From Tritrichomonas musculus (taxonomy: Eukaryota > Parabasalia > Tritrichomonadida > Tritrichomonadidae), in NCBI GenBank assembly GCA_039105265.1, contig JAPFFF010000004.1:1116001-1180000 (forward strand): a DNA stretch of 64,000 nucleotides, given 5' to 3'. The position numbers and the translations under genes were made by a program. A model generated the notes under the pieces. That model was not told the origin of the DNA and ran no database searches. It saw nothing but the letters and a program-made list of their open reading frames with translations. This document shows, in pieces, positions 1 through 11,219 of this stretch (the stretch's first letter is position 1; every line of letters starts with the position of its first letter).

Positions 1-290
1 TTGGAGAATCGATGCTGCTGGAAGAGAATCGATGCTGCTTGGAGAATCGTTGTTGTTTGGGAGAGAATCGATGCTGCTTGGAGAATCGTTGTTGTTTGGA
101 AGAGAATCGTTGCTGCTTGGAGAATCGATGCTGCTGGAAGAGAATCGATGCTGCTTGGAGAATCGTTGTTGTTTGGAAGAGAATCGTTGCTGCTTGGAGA
201 ATCGTTGTTGTTTGGGAGAGAATCGATGCTGCTTGGAGAATCGTTGTTGTTTGGAAGAGAATCGATAATGTTAGTATAAAATTATTGTTG
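1..290. repeat. 39-bp composite minisatellite
   Basis: Tandem array built from an 18-base block (GAATCGATGCTGCTTGGA) alternating with a 21-base block (GAATCGTTGTTGTTTGGAAGA). The two blocks are variants of one another, so the array arose by nested duplication. All three forward frames stay open, giving low-complexity peptides, but this follows from the 3-base periodicity and is not evidence for a gene. The array begins before the window and decays near base 290. Confidence 0.9.
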
Positions 291-353
291 TTGGAAGAGA
301 ATTTTTGGGAAAAATTGCTGATCTATCGCAGATCTTTGTTGAATATCTATATT

Positions 354-1989
354 CACTCAAAAATGTCTGAACCCAAAACCCAAAATGGTGTTTCTTTGTT
401 TTTTTTATGTGTTTGAGGTATATTTGTGATCTTCACTTTTGTGCCGTCTTGGCACAACAACAAATACAAAAAAACATTAAGTACATTTTTCAAATTTAGA
501 GAATAATATTAGCTAAAAAAAATTGTTATTTTTTAGATATTTTATGTTTACCAAATAGAAAATTATATATTAATAATATATTAATAGTTTTTTTAATATT
601 TAACTAACTAGTTTTCACAAAACCCAATAATTTTTTGTTTTAATTATTGCTTTTTTTGTTTTTTTGGGTTTGGTATTGTACAACTTATAAAAAATGTGTT
701 TGCTTTGTCTTTATATTGTTTAATTATTCAATATATTATTTTTCTGTTTTGTTGTCTTCTAAATAATAAATTTATTGAAATATAAATATTTTAATAAATA
801 TAAATAATAAATTGAATTAAATTCAAATACTTTTTCGTGTTTTATATTTAATCATTATTTATCCCATTTAATAATTTTATAATCATATATAAAATAAATA
901 TATTTTATTATATTAATATATATTATTACAAATAAAACATTTACTATTTTATATATCGATTAGCAAATGAGTAATTTGATCAATGAATAAAATGTGAAAT
1001 AAACCTTGTTCAAAAAAGTTTTTTGAAAAAACATTACCTCCCTCTCAATTTAAAATAATCATATCTTTATATTTTAAATATGAATTACTCTTTTATAATT
1101 TAATTAATAATATGCTAATTATATAATATATTATTACAGAAGAATAATGCAATTAAATTGTTTGATAAAAAAGATAAAATGATTTATATTTTTCTTTCAA
1201 AGAAAAATTGAATATTATGAAAGAAATTCAAAGAAAGTATTCGTTATATTTCAAATATTCTGAAATCTTGTTGAGAAAGTATATGAAAAATAAAACAACC
1301 ATTTAATTTTTCTTAATTTATCATATTTTTTATAAAATTTACTTTTCGCACTTAAAATAAATAATATTCTATTAAGATTGGATTTTACATAAAAGATCTT
1401 TTTTATTCAAAATAATTGAAATATTGGTAATAATCTGTAAGAGCTATGCTGCCACTTTTACATAATTAATAATATAAATATTATATTTTAGATATATTTA
1501 TAAATATAAATAAATAAAATATCATGGATAAAATTCATAAATAGTTAAGATATTTTAGTTTTATATTTTGTTAATTTATTTTTTTTATTTGAATCGATGA
1601 GCTTTAATTTTAAAAATTAAATAAAAAATAGATAATTGTGAATATATCAATAAATGCATTTTATCTTGATAATAAATGATATAGAATTACTTAAAATATG
1701 TATTATAATTTATATAATATATATTTATATAATTATCACAATTAAACAAAAAATAACAGCTTTGAATAGTCATAATGCATCTATTTATAATTATAAAAAA
1801 ATTCTAATTGAACTTTTTCTGTATGATGGGTTTCACTCAAAAAAAATTAAGTTTGTTTGGGTTTATCTCAAAATTTAATAAAGTTTGTTTGGGTTCAATT
1901 TTTTTTTGAGAAGGTTTGTTTGTGTTTGGACGATCATTTTCAAACCCAATTTTTTTTTATATGATTTTGTGTTCATACATTTTTGAGTG
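354..1989. repeat. Inverted-repeat pair, candidate non-autonomous element
   Basis: Bases 354-378 and 1965-1989 are inverted copies of 25 bases with two mismatches (core CACTCAAAAATGT). The enclosed 1.6 kb is AT-rich and has no convincing gene; the open frame at 1654-1878 is low-complexity Ile/Tyr/Lys. I saw no clear target-site duplication, so the element boundaries are tentative. Confidence 0.4.
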
Positions 1990-2269
1990 ATTATTTGGCA
2001 GAGATTGTGTGAACTCTGTTGAACTTTCTACAGAAAAATTATTTTCAATTGTTTTTTTTTTGTGCCGTTAAGTGACTTCACATTGTAATCAGAAGATTTA
2101 ATTTTATTCAAAAAATACATAATAAAATGATCAAATAATTAAAATGTTGTAGAGAGATTTCGATAAATCATTTATTTCTTTAGAATCACAATATTTTTAT
2201 CAGAGTAAAAATTGTTAACAGAATAAAAAAAAAAACTTAACCATACTAACTTTCTCATTTTATCCGAGA

Positions 2270-2690
2270 TCAGGGTAATACAAAAATAATACATTGAATC
2301 ATCTGGCATAAAATGTTCAGTAAAACAACTAAAGCATGAATAGGAGCAATTAGGATATCAGGTGAAACATGATGGTACAGCTAATACATATTTTGTTTCC
2401 AAAGATTTTTGAAGATACTTATATATAGTACAACTGATTAAGTATCAAGGAACAGATATATACATAATTGGCAGAACAATATATATGAAACAAAGATTAA
2501 TGACTTGCAAACAATATGATGGTGGTTCTATTGAGATAGTTCGTATTCCCGTTAGCAATCAATATAAAACAGAAGTTAAACTCCTTCAATTAATTAACTA
2601 AGCTGTAGATAGAAATGAATTGATAAAAAAGTAAATATGGTGATGAATATTTTGAAGGATCATTTTTTATCAACACATCATTTATATCTT
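2270..2690 (+). pseudogene. Relic of a GIY-YIG / T5orf172-like domain gene
   Basis: Broken coding sequence. Conceptual fragments around 2450-2680 contain IYIIGRT, then an RL, then IEIVRIPVSNQYKTE, and finally KYGDEYFEGSF. The order YI...GRT...RL...E...G-EYFEG is what GIY-YIG/T5orf172-type nuclease domains show; these are common in large DNA viruses and virus-like elements, and I treat this one as a fossil. It carries several breaks. A further Glu/Lys-rich open stretch (2740-3000) may be its downstream part. Identification rests on motif recall only. Confidence 0.4.
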
Positions 2691-4375
2691 CTTTCAAAGC
2701 TGGTTTAATTTAAATAGATAAACTTTTATCCTTAAATTGAAATGGATAAATTTGATGAATATTATAATTGGACAACTTGTGATGAGAAATTTGCTTTGAA
2801 AAGTGATATATCAGATTTGAAAAATTATTGAAAAAGAAGAAGTTTATGGTTATTTAACAACATATTATTATAATGCAGAAGAATCAAACGATACTTTTTC
2901 TACAATTATTGAAACCAACGAGCTTAAAACAAAAATAAACAGCCTTAGAAAACATGAATGCAGTATTAAAAGCACAATATATAGATATCTATTTATATTT
3001 ATATCAATCTATCAACTGGATAAAAAAAATATGTATCAGTCATATCAATAGTATTTCTTTCTTTGAATATTTCATCTATATTTGTTTTAATATTTTAGTT
3101 TTAGCTTTAATATAATGCTTAATCAATTATATAAAATTTCGGCAATAATAAAGTAAAACATCGCAATAATTATTCATATTCATCTCCATCTTCATATATT
3201 ATTTTTGTAACTTGGTTATATCATCCTTTATTGTAATTAAGGACAATAAATAATTAAGGACGTAAAACAACTTTAACAACTTTATTCGAAGAATTTTTAT
3301 TACATAAGGTATTAAAAACAAATTTAAATATATAAATGATTATACATGGTTCATGAGTTGAAATCCACTTCAAAAAACCTTCTGAATAAGATTATGTAAG
3401 CTTATATATATTTAAAGTTAACAACAATGTTTCTTGAGTAGCAGTTAATCAAATAATAAAAGTTTTTTCATGAAAGCATATCATTCACACTTGTACAAAA
3501 TAACAACATAAATATATACATACTCTAATTACTTTTTCTATCATATTCGCTAAATAATATTTTGTTTTGTTCTGATTTTAATGCCTTAATTTCTATATTT
3601 ATAAATAGGCATATTATGTTTCTGAGTTGTACAATTTGACTGTTAAGAGCTAATGAAATATGATATCTGTTAGCTACAGCATGCAAATTATAAAACCGTT
3701 CAGGAACATTATTTCAATATTTCTTATTACCTATTATCATGAATATATACTGAGTTTTATCATATTTTATATCGTAATTGCATTTACTTGCAGTTCTATA
3801 GTTATTTCGTTTTATTGTTAAAATGAAACAATATGATATATCGATATATTTTCTACACTTATTAGAATCCAGCACATGAAACATTTCATTCTTTAATGCA
3901 TAATTTTGCCAACTAATTGAGGCCATTGCTAAACTATTTATTGCATTTCATTCCAAAATCAATCTCAGAAGATAATATAAAACTTTGTCTCATGAAATTA
4001 TATAATATTTAAATAGATAAACTTTTAATATAAATCATGTCAAAGTTTAAAGATTTTTACGCAGTAATTTCGAGAAAAGTTTAGCTCAAATTGAAAGTAG
4101 AATTGAATAAATAACTATCAAAATACTCTCAATTTTGAAATAGTATTCAATCCATAGCCTCTCTAGATTTTTCTATAATCATTTAATTAAAGAATTTATA
4201 ATATTTAATAAGTTTCAATAATAAATATATTAAATATTAAATATAAAAAAATATAAAGTAAAAATATGAAATAAATCTAGATATGAATATAAGTAAAATT
4301 CATATAAAAGATGATAAAATAAAAATGAACTATTAACGTCATTGCAAACACTTCATTTATTTTTAATACAATCAA
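2691..4375. other. Gene-free AT-rich stretch with one weak relic
   Basis: No supportable gene. On the minus strand 3926 down to 3714 is open for 70 codons, and the sequence below it (to about 3540) continues in another frame with protein-like composition (NLHAVANRYHISLALNSQIV). I do not recognise it. It could be a further piece of the fossil beginning near 2270 or an unrelated dead gene. The remainder is A/T-rich with no clear repeats. Confidence 0.3.
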
Positions 4376-5030
4376 ATGTGCACAGTGGACTTAATTACTC
4401 TATTTAAAGATCCGGATGCTGCTTTAGATTATGCAATTCAACATGATATGTTATACATCCATGGCCAATGCGATGAATGTGACGGAAATTATGAATTATA
4501 TTTATGTATATAAGCAAAATGAATGTTATTTGAAATGCATCAAATGTGGTTCAAAACGAGGTATTTTGCATAAATCTATTTTTACAAGAACAAAATTAAA
4601 GCCAAACAAAGTTTTGCATTTACTTTATTGTTGAGCAATGCAAAATTCGCGCAATATAGCAGCTCACGAGTGTGGCGTCTCAAGAGTCACTAGAAATTTT
4701 GGTATTAGGCAAGATCTGCTGTTCGATAATGGGAAGTAATGTACCTGCAGTACGATCGGGAACTCTGAGGACGAACTTCTCTTTTGTTTTAACACAATAA
4801 CCGCCTAAAATCCATTCTGCGGATAGCATTCGTCCTATATTGTATTTTCTTTGGCTCATTAAGCTTTCATCAATTTCAACTGTGTATCCATCTCCACGGA
4901 TTGGCTTTTGGCCTGCGTCGTTCAGCCAACACTCAATGGTGAATCACAAGCAGAACTTTGTGGATCCAGAAACAAAAACTCATACTCAACATATTGAGAG
5001 AATGAATCATGCTTCTTGTATTTTTTTTGG
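4376..5030 (+). pseudogene. Merlin / IS1595-type (ISXO2-like) transposase relic with inverted middle
   Basis: The ends are on the plus strand: an N-terminal part with two CxxC pairs (GQCDECDG and CIKCGSKR) and a C-terminal part reading FVDPETKTHTQHIERMNH, the hallmark of the ISXO2-like DDE family to which eukaryotic Merlin elements belong. Between about 4680 and 4915 the matching core is on the opposite strand: read in reverse it gives VEIDESLMSQRKYNIGR, then WILGGYC, then VPDRTAGTLLPIIEQQIL. A segment of roughly 235 bases has therefore been inverted within the gene. Frameshifts and stops also interrupt the plus-strand parts (for example after NYELYLCI), so it is dead. Merlin elements are known from Trichomonas. 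Confidence 0.75.
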
Positions 5031-5358
5031 AAATAACGATCAAAAAAATTTTTTTTCAGTTAAAAATTTTAAAGATTAAAATTATAATTTCAACTCGAAA
5101 ACAAATGATCAAACAATAATGAATTACCAGAAATACACAACATGCGAGTACCAATCAATTGCATTGAGAATTTTTGAGGAATTAAGTAAAGAAAACTCAA
5201 TATTCATCATAAATATCTTTTTTTGTCCTATCACTCAAAATATCATTATAAATGTTACTGATTTTATAAATAATAAATTATTTTTTGGTTTTTTTGTCTA
5301 AAAAATATAAATACACCCTTTTTTTTACGATTTTTAAAAAAGTGACGTTAAAAATCCG

Positions 5359-5593
5359 TTAAGGTACAAATCTAGTACGTTTAGAAACCGCAAAATTTTT
5401 TGACACTTTATTAAACTAAACGACATGTTATATAAAAAAAATATTTTTATCATAAAAATTTAATAAAAAAAAATAAAGTTCAGAATTTCAAATCTGACAC
5501 TCATTCAAAATAAAACTTTTTCAAAAGCGTAAGGGGTCTCAAATATATAACGTTCTTTCTCTCAATTTATAACGTACTAGATTTGTACCTTAA
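5359..5593. mobile_element. TTAA-flanked palindromic MITE, subfamily A (copy 1)
   Basis: 235 bases including a TTAA at each end, with inverted termini GGTACAAATCTAGTACG. There is no coding capacity. A second full-length copy lies in opposite orientation at 33631-33865. The TTAA target and short length suit a non-autonomous piggyBac-like element, but no transposase of that family is in the window, so the superfamily is inferred. Confidence 0.85.
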
Positions 5594-5692
5594 TAAAAAA
5601 TGTGATGTAAAAAAAATAAAGATTAATTATCAATCACCTGCTATTAAATAAATAAAGTTCTGCAAGGTATTTGCCAGCTTTTTTTCTTTTAT

Positions 5693-5940
5693 TTAAGGTA
5701 CAAATCCAGTACGTTTAGTAACCGCAATTTTTTTTGACATTCTCAAAGAATAAGATGACATGTTAAATAAAAAACGATTATTTTCATCCATTTCATATAA
5801 CATGTCATAATGTTTATTTAAATTGTAAAATAAGTGTCAAAAACAAACCTAGTCAATTTAAACTTTTTCAGAGACATGCAACTATTCAAATAATAAACGT
5901 TCTCCTATTCAAAAAATAACGTACTGGATTTGTACCTTAA
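5693..5940. mobile_element. TTAA-flanked palindromic MITE, subfamily B (copy 1)
   Basis: 248 bases including TTAA at each end. The inverted termini GGTACAAATCCAGTACG differ from subfamily A by one base, and the interior is clearly related but distinct. It is nearly identical to the copy at 8052-8299 (the clear difference is a C/T in the right third), so both moved recently. Confidence 0.85.
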
Positions 5941-6274
5941 GGGACCACTATCAAATTCTATGTTAAAAATTCTATGAGTTATCACAAAATTAATTGACTT
6001 AAAAAAAATTATTTCATGAGTATTTTTGCTATATTTTGGTATATATAAATTATATAAATTACATATCATTTATTTCTATTCTTCTTTTAAGCCTATTCCC
6101 TTTTTTCAATAAAAATTTAAAAGTTGAAAGGAGTAAAAATTTTACAAAAATGATCGGAATGGTGAAATTTTAAAGTTTTAAACTTTTTCCGAGATAACAA
6201 CTATTGAATTTTCTTTTCTGTGAGTTTTCTCAATATTGAAATGTTTACAAAAAAATATGATAGTGGTCCCTTAA
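5937..6274. mobile_element. Second-family TTAA element abutting the MITE on its left
   Basis: Termini GGGACCACTATCA and TGATAGTGGTCCC are inverted, and the element is bounded by TTAA at 5937-5940 and 6271-6274. Its left TTAA is the right TTAA of the preceding MITE, so the two families share one target site. 338 bases with no coding capacity. It ends about 285 bases before the transporter ATG. Confidence 0.75.
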
Positions 6275-6527
6275 GCTATTTTATTTAAATAAATAAAATA
6301 ATTCATTATTTACCAGATTTTTAACCAATTTTTTGTTAAATACATATTATATCAACTACTTATCAGAATATTATTTCATATCATGTTTAGAGAAGTGTTT
6401 TAATTCAAAAACAATTGAAAATTTCAATCAATTTTTTCAATGATTTAAACTTTTTGTTAATTCCAAAAATTGAAATCATTTGAATTTTCAATAAGTATTA
6501 AATAATTATAATTGCTTCCTTGTTTTA

Positions 6528-6533
6528 TCATTT
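6528..6533 (+). promoter_or_regulatory. Initiator-like TCATTT motif
   Basis: TCATTT followed by C, 27 bases before the transporter ATG. Trichomonas core promoters use an Inr of the form TCA(C/T)(A/T) a short distance upstream of the start codon. In DNA this AT-rich the motif alone is weak evidence. Confidence 0.4.
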
Positions 6534-6560
6534 CCATTCCAAATTGTAAAATAACTGATC

Positions 6561-7787
6561 ATGCCATCTACACCAAAAAATGATCAACTAATAATACCAA
6601 CTACAAGAAATTCATTCCCTCCTCAAATCATATCATTTTTATTCATTAATCTTATCATCGGTTCAGCACCAATAAAACTTGGCAAGATGTTTGAATGTGG
6701 AGTTATTCTAGCTCCAATCTTATCGATTTTAATTGCAGTGCTAACAACTTTTTCTATTTTTTTATTATCAAAAGCATTAGCATTGTATCATTTACCGACA
6801 ACTGATGAACTCATTGATCACTTATTTGGCAGAATATTAAGTATTTCTTTTGGCGTTTTCACTGTAGTTTTTTATCTCTTGATAAATGTTCAATATTATG
6901 GCTATATTTCAGATTTACTTGGAAAAATCATTTTGCATTATCAATCAAATATTCCAGCAGTAATTTTAGATCCGTTTTTCCTGAACTCTCTTTTATTTGT
7001 TTTTTATATTATACCAATTATTCATACAATATCACTCAAAGTAATGTTTGTCTTTTCTGTTATTTCTGTTATAGCTATATTGGTCATGATTATAGTTAAT
7101 ATATATAATCTTGCTTATCAAAAAATTAATGAAATTGACTCGATCAACCAAAATGGAAAAATCATTTATTTTACTTTTAACCACTCAACTATATTTTGCT
7201 TTAGTCAAATGATTTCTTTTTTCCAAATCTATCCTTTTAACTATCCAGGAATTCGCCATCTAAAGCACAACTCAGTTAGGAGTTGGACGATTACCGTTTG
7301 CAGTTCAATTATATGCTCACTTTTCGCCTTTTTGATAATTGGTGAGTTGAAATACTTTATACAATATTATAATATTACAAACATCAATAAACAGGTTATA
7401 AATACAATCAACAATATTGCTCAGCTCGTTGTAATTGCCTCATCATTTCCAGCAACAATGAATCCTGCACGCGTTACAATCCAAAACAACTTTCTCAGGC
7501 TAAAAACTAACAATATTACAATGTGCTATTTCTTCGGATACTGCTTTCAGATAGCTTCTCTTGTCATTAGCTCACTTTATAACAAATTAGACAAATATAT
7601 AAACCTTATTATTGCAATTCTATCTGCAATTTTATCTTTCATAATTCCGGCAATTATTTATTTGTATACTTTTCAATTCTCATCGCCTCAATTTGCTGTA
7701 ACATCTATATTATTAATTCTGGTTGGTTTAGGATCAATTATTTTAAGTATTTTAGACATTCTTAATGTTTTTAAATATAATGGATAA
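6561..7787 (+). CDS. Amino-acid transporter, AAAP (APC superfamily) type
   Basis: 408 residues, almost entirely hydrophobic helices (about eleven), with a short polar N-terminus. The first helix region reads NLIIGSAPIKLGKMFECGVI, the pattern of the unwound first helix plus glycine-rich second segment of the auxin/amino-acid permease family (SLC32/36/38 relatives). Length and topology suit a complete family member at the plasma membrane or an endomembrane, moving amino acids with H+ or Na+; substrate cannot be told from sequence. The ATG is the first in the frame and an Inr-like motif lies 27 bases upstream. The stop forms TAAA, the trichomonad polyadenylation pattern. The gene stands alone, bracketed by near-identical TTAA elements at 5693-5940 and 8052-8299. 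Confident on family, not on substrate. Confidence 0.8.
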   Translation: MPSTPKNDQLIIPTTRNSFPPQIISFLFINLIIGSAPIKLGKMFECGVILAPILSILIAVLTTFSIFLLSKALALYHLPTTDELIDHLFGRILSISFGVFTVVFYLLINVQYYGYISDLLGKIILHYQSNIPAVILDPFFLNSLLFVFYIIPIIHTISLKVMFVFSVISVIAILVMIIVNIYNLAYQKINEIDSINQNGKIIYFTFNHSTIFCFSQMISFFQIYPFNYPGIRHLKHNSVRSWTITVCSSIICSLFAFLIIGELKYFIQYYNITNINKQVINTINNIAQLVVIASSFPATMNPARVTIQNNFLRLKTNNITMCYFFGYCFQIASLVISSLYNKLDKYINLIIAILSAILSFIIPAIIYLYTFQFSSPQFAVTSILLILVGLGSIILSILDILNVFKYNG

Positions 7788-7965
7788 AATATACAGCTTC
7801 ATTTTAAAGGAAACAGACCCTTCAATTGAGTTTTGGCTTAAAGGTATTATTTCAGCAAAAAGAATTTTTATAAAAATGTAACTTTTTTTATGTTAAAAAA
7901 GTGGATTTTTTTGAAAATTTAAAAAAAAATTCTTGGAATAAAAGATTATTTTTAATTTAAAAATC

Positions 7966-8009
7966 GAATATTACGATCATAATTTCAATCATTATTAATC
8001 GTAATATTC
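7966..8009. repeat. Perfect 12-bp-stem hairpin
   Basis: GAATATTACGAT (7966-7977) and its exact reverse complement (7998-8009) flank a 20-base loop, about 180 bases after the transporter stop. It could be an extended 3' UTR structure or part of a decayed element. Confidence 0.6.
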
Positions 8010-8051
8010 AATATTTTGAAGCTATATTTGGGCGAAAAAATTCAGAGTTTT

Positions 8052-8299
8052 TTAAGGTACAAATCCAGTACGTTTAGTAACCGCAATTTTTTTTGACATT
8101 CTCAAAGAATAAGATGACATGTTAAATAAAAAACGATTATTTTCATCCATTTCATATAACATGTCATAATGTTTATTTAAATTGTAAAATAAGTGTCAAA
8201 AACAAACCTAGTCAATTTAAACTTTTTCAGAGACATGCAATTATTCAAATAATAAACGTTCTCCTATTCAAAAAATAACGTACTGGATTTGTACCTTAA
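8052..8299. mobile_element. TTAA-flanked palindromic MITE, subfamily B (copy 2)
   Basis: 248 bases bounded by TTAA at 8052-8055 and 8296-8299. Same termini and orientation as the copy at 5693-5940 and nearly identical throughout. With that copy it forms a direct repeat around the transporter gene. Confidence 0.85.
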
Positions 8300-8378
8300 T
8301 CGCTTAAAAGAAAAACAAGTCGATTTTTCCTTTAAGCGATCATTTTTGACCTAAATATGGTGATTTAACCGTTTTACT

Positions 8379-8416
8379 TAAAGGTATAACCGCCAATTTT
8401 AGCGGTTATACCTTTA
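8379..8416. repeat. Perfect 15-bp-stem hairpin
   Basis: TAAAGGTATAACCGC (8379-8393) pairs exactly with 8402-8416 across an 8-base loop. CTTAAAGGTAT also occurs near 7841, so this may be the end of a decayed inverted-repeat element into which the MITE at 8052-8299 inserted. Just left of it, ATCGCTTAAA at 8300-8310 pairs with CTTTAAGCGAT near 8330. Confidence 0.55.
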
Positions 8417-8585
8417 TGCGATTAAAATAGGTGAATTTATAATATATTTATTTGACCTTATTTCCTATAAGGAAAGGACAAATATTTGATAAAACAAACA
8501 ACCAAATATTAATTCAATTATTATTTTTATTGCTAAATAATTGTTTGAGAAAAATAGAATAAAAACTAAAAAATAATTTAAAATA

Positions 8586-9985
8586 TACCCCCAACTCGCT
8601 ACAAATGGTTATTTTCATGTACGTTATATGTTAACATGTTTTTTGTTAACCTGAAAAAATCATTTTTTTATGGTTAACATTTTTTTCTCCACATAACTAT
8701 TCATAAAAATATTCAATTTCTTTTAAATAAAATCAAATAAATGAAATATTTTTTAAATATTTACAATAAAACAAAGAGCATGACAATAAATTTTCATAAA
8801 ATTTTGACGATAAAATAACCAAAAAGTGACAAGAAGTCCATTATTTACAAAAGCAAAAACAATTTTTCAAACGCAATTTCCATTATACAAGCTTTTTTTT
8901 CGCATTTACTCGTCAACGAATCGATAGAGCTTCATTTAATGTTTTATTAGAACCTTTGTAGCATGTTTTTAACTTATTTTTAAAATTACATTTTACTTGT
9001 CGATACTTTTTTTACAGAAAATACTCTTTTTTTCCTCAAAAGTTTCCTATATCTCTTTATTTGTTTTACTTTCGACTTAGCTTCTTGCTTATTTTTTCCG
9101 ATTTTAGAAAATCCATGATTCACCTAGTTTTATATATGTAAATTGCTTTTTTTCTCAATTAATTTCTTTTTTTTATTTGTTATTTAACCATTTTTTTTGT
9201 TTTTACTTGCTTTTTAAAGGCTATTGCCAATTATTCAAATATAAAAAAACAAATCTCTCAAATTCGATGATTTTATTCAATAAACCTACCAAGAAATCGA
9301 TACTGCTAATATAAATTTCGTTATATACTTTGCATTTACAAAAAAAATTCATTTTTATTCTAATCTTATATTCTTTAGAGAAGCCTCAAAATTTTATTTG
9401 CTTTTTTTAATCGTGCTTTATACTCCACTATATTTGATAACAGAGCCATGCTTGCATATCTTTTACTTCTCTCTAAAATTTGCAAATAATATTATATTTT
9501 GGAAGAAAAATCAAAATTTTCAATTTCTGTTTCGATAGTTATTATCACCTTTAAAACTTATTTTTATTTTCTCATAACAGTTTTTAAAAGATTCAAAGCC
9601 GAATAAGATATTTGCAATTTATTATCAGTAAATCAGGAAAAATTTTAGGTCCGTATTTAAGTAAATATAAAAACATTAAATACTCAGAGCATATAATATT
9701 AAGGGATATGAAAACCTTTCATAACTCTTTTCTTTTATCACAATATTAAATTAATATCATTTTTACCTCTTTTTTTTTCCTTCATTTTTTTATCATATAA
9801 GCATCTTTGCATGTAGTTAATAAAAGGTATATTTATTTTTTGAAAACTCTTTTTCTTCAGTATTTATTATTAATTTTTGTTTTTTGTACGTTTTTCTTAT
9901 TCAATTTTCTCTCTCAATTTCATTCAAAAAAATAACGAAAAAATAACGTATCAAAAAATAACCATTTGTAGCGAGGAGGGGGTAG
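8586..9985. mobile_element. Non-autonomous element with long inverted termini
   Basis: Left end TACCCCC..CTCGCTACAAATGG (from 8586) matches the reverse complement of the right end (9953-9985), about 30 bases with few mismatches, and weaker similarity runs on to TACGTTAT inside. The 1.4-kb interior is T-rich with no credible gene. A similar end occurs at 35603-35634. No transposase or clear target duplication is visible; the right flank is a long A-run. Confidence 0.65.
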
Positions 9986-10156
9986 ACAAAAAAAAAAAAA
10001 AAAAAAAAAAAAAAGAAACAATTGAATTCTTTTTTTTTGAATGCATATAAGAACAAATATGTTATCAAAATATTTATTGATATAAGTGACAAGAATATGG
10101 TTACTTTTTTTTTTTTTTTGCTAAAATGGGTAGATCGTAAAATGAATTGAGGATAA

Positions 10157-11211
10157 CAGGGTTGTCGATCGATGATGATAAATATCGATTATCGGCTCAT
10201 TATCGATAGTCCGATAATATCGATAAAAATTTGTTCGATAACCAATAATTATCGATAAATACGTTAAGCAAAACCGCCGATATTTGGTCACTATCGGACG
10301 GTTACGGTTCGATATTCTCCGATATTTTATAATAAAATTTCCATACTTTTTTTTTACATTTTTGAATAAAATTTGGAATTTTATATTTTTAATTGTACTT
10401 CAATAGTGCATGCTGAAATAAGCGAAATAAGGTCATGGTGCATTATATGTCCAATATAATAATGAGAAGCTAAAAAATCAGGTTTTTGATTAATACATAA
10501 AAAGATTATTTTCAAAATTTTTTAAAAAGAACCAATTGGCCAACAAAAAAAGATTATGATTAAGAACAAAGTTATAAGACGATAATTTCCTCATATCTTC
10601 TCAGTATTAAATTATTTCCATATTTGCAAATTAACGAATCTTAATATGTAATGAAATATTAATGCAATGCTACTAAAATAATTTGCGTTTTTTTTTATTA
10701 AAAGAATATCAAGTCTAAAAATATTTAGAGAAATGGAGAGAATTTTATTAATTTACAAAAAGTTATCGTGTTCACTTTTTGATAAATTTTATTTTTTTGC
10801 CAAAATTAAATTATCTTTATTGATTTTAAATTTCATACTTAAATATTATTAGAATTATAATATATTACTTATCTTTTATTATAATAAAAGTTAATTTCCT
10901 ATGAAATATAAAAAATCTTTTTTAATAATTTGATCATTTGTACATACAAGCTTTTTTATATGTCATTACTTGAAAAAATAACTTTTATATAATTATATAA
11001 CAATTAAATAGCCATAATTTCTAGTAAATATCTTTTCTTTACCTTAAAAAAGTTAAAAATATCGGTCATTATTGGCCATGATAAAAACCGTTTTTATCGA
11101 TAATGATATTTATTATCGGATAGTATCGGTTATTCTACTCTACTCCCGATAATATCGATAATATTGGCAACGTATTTAACCGTTATCGGACACTATCGAT
11201 AAACATCCCTG
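10157..11211. mobile_element. Non-autonomous hAT-type element with perfect 8-bp TSD
   Basis: Flanked by GAGGATAA at 10149-10156 and 11212-11219, an exact 8-base duplication as hAT transposons make. Termini are CAGGGTTGTCGATCGATG on the left and, reversed, CAGGGATGTTTATCGATA on the right. Both subterminal 170 bases are full of ATCGATA/TATCGG motifs on both strands, typical of transposase-binding arrays in hAT elements. 1,055 bases without coding capacity. The intact duplication suggests a fairly recent insertion. Confidence 0.9.
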
Positions 11212-11219
11212 GAGGATAA

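Noticed and set aside
1-416. Three overlapping open frames in the first 400 bases
   Set aside because: They follow from a repeat whose period is a multiple of three; compositions are repetitive and no domain is seen.
9901-10092. 63-codon minus-strand frame with a polyphenylalanine run
   Set aside because: Created by the A-tract at the right end of the 8586-9985 element.
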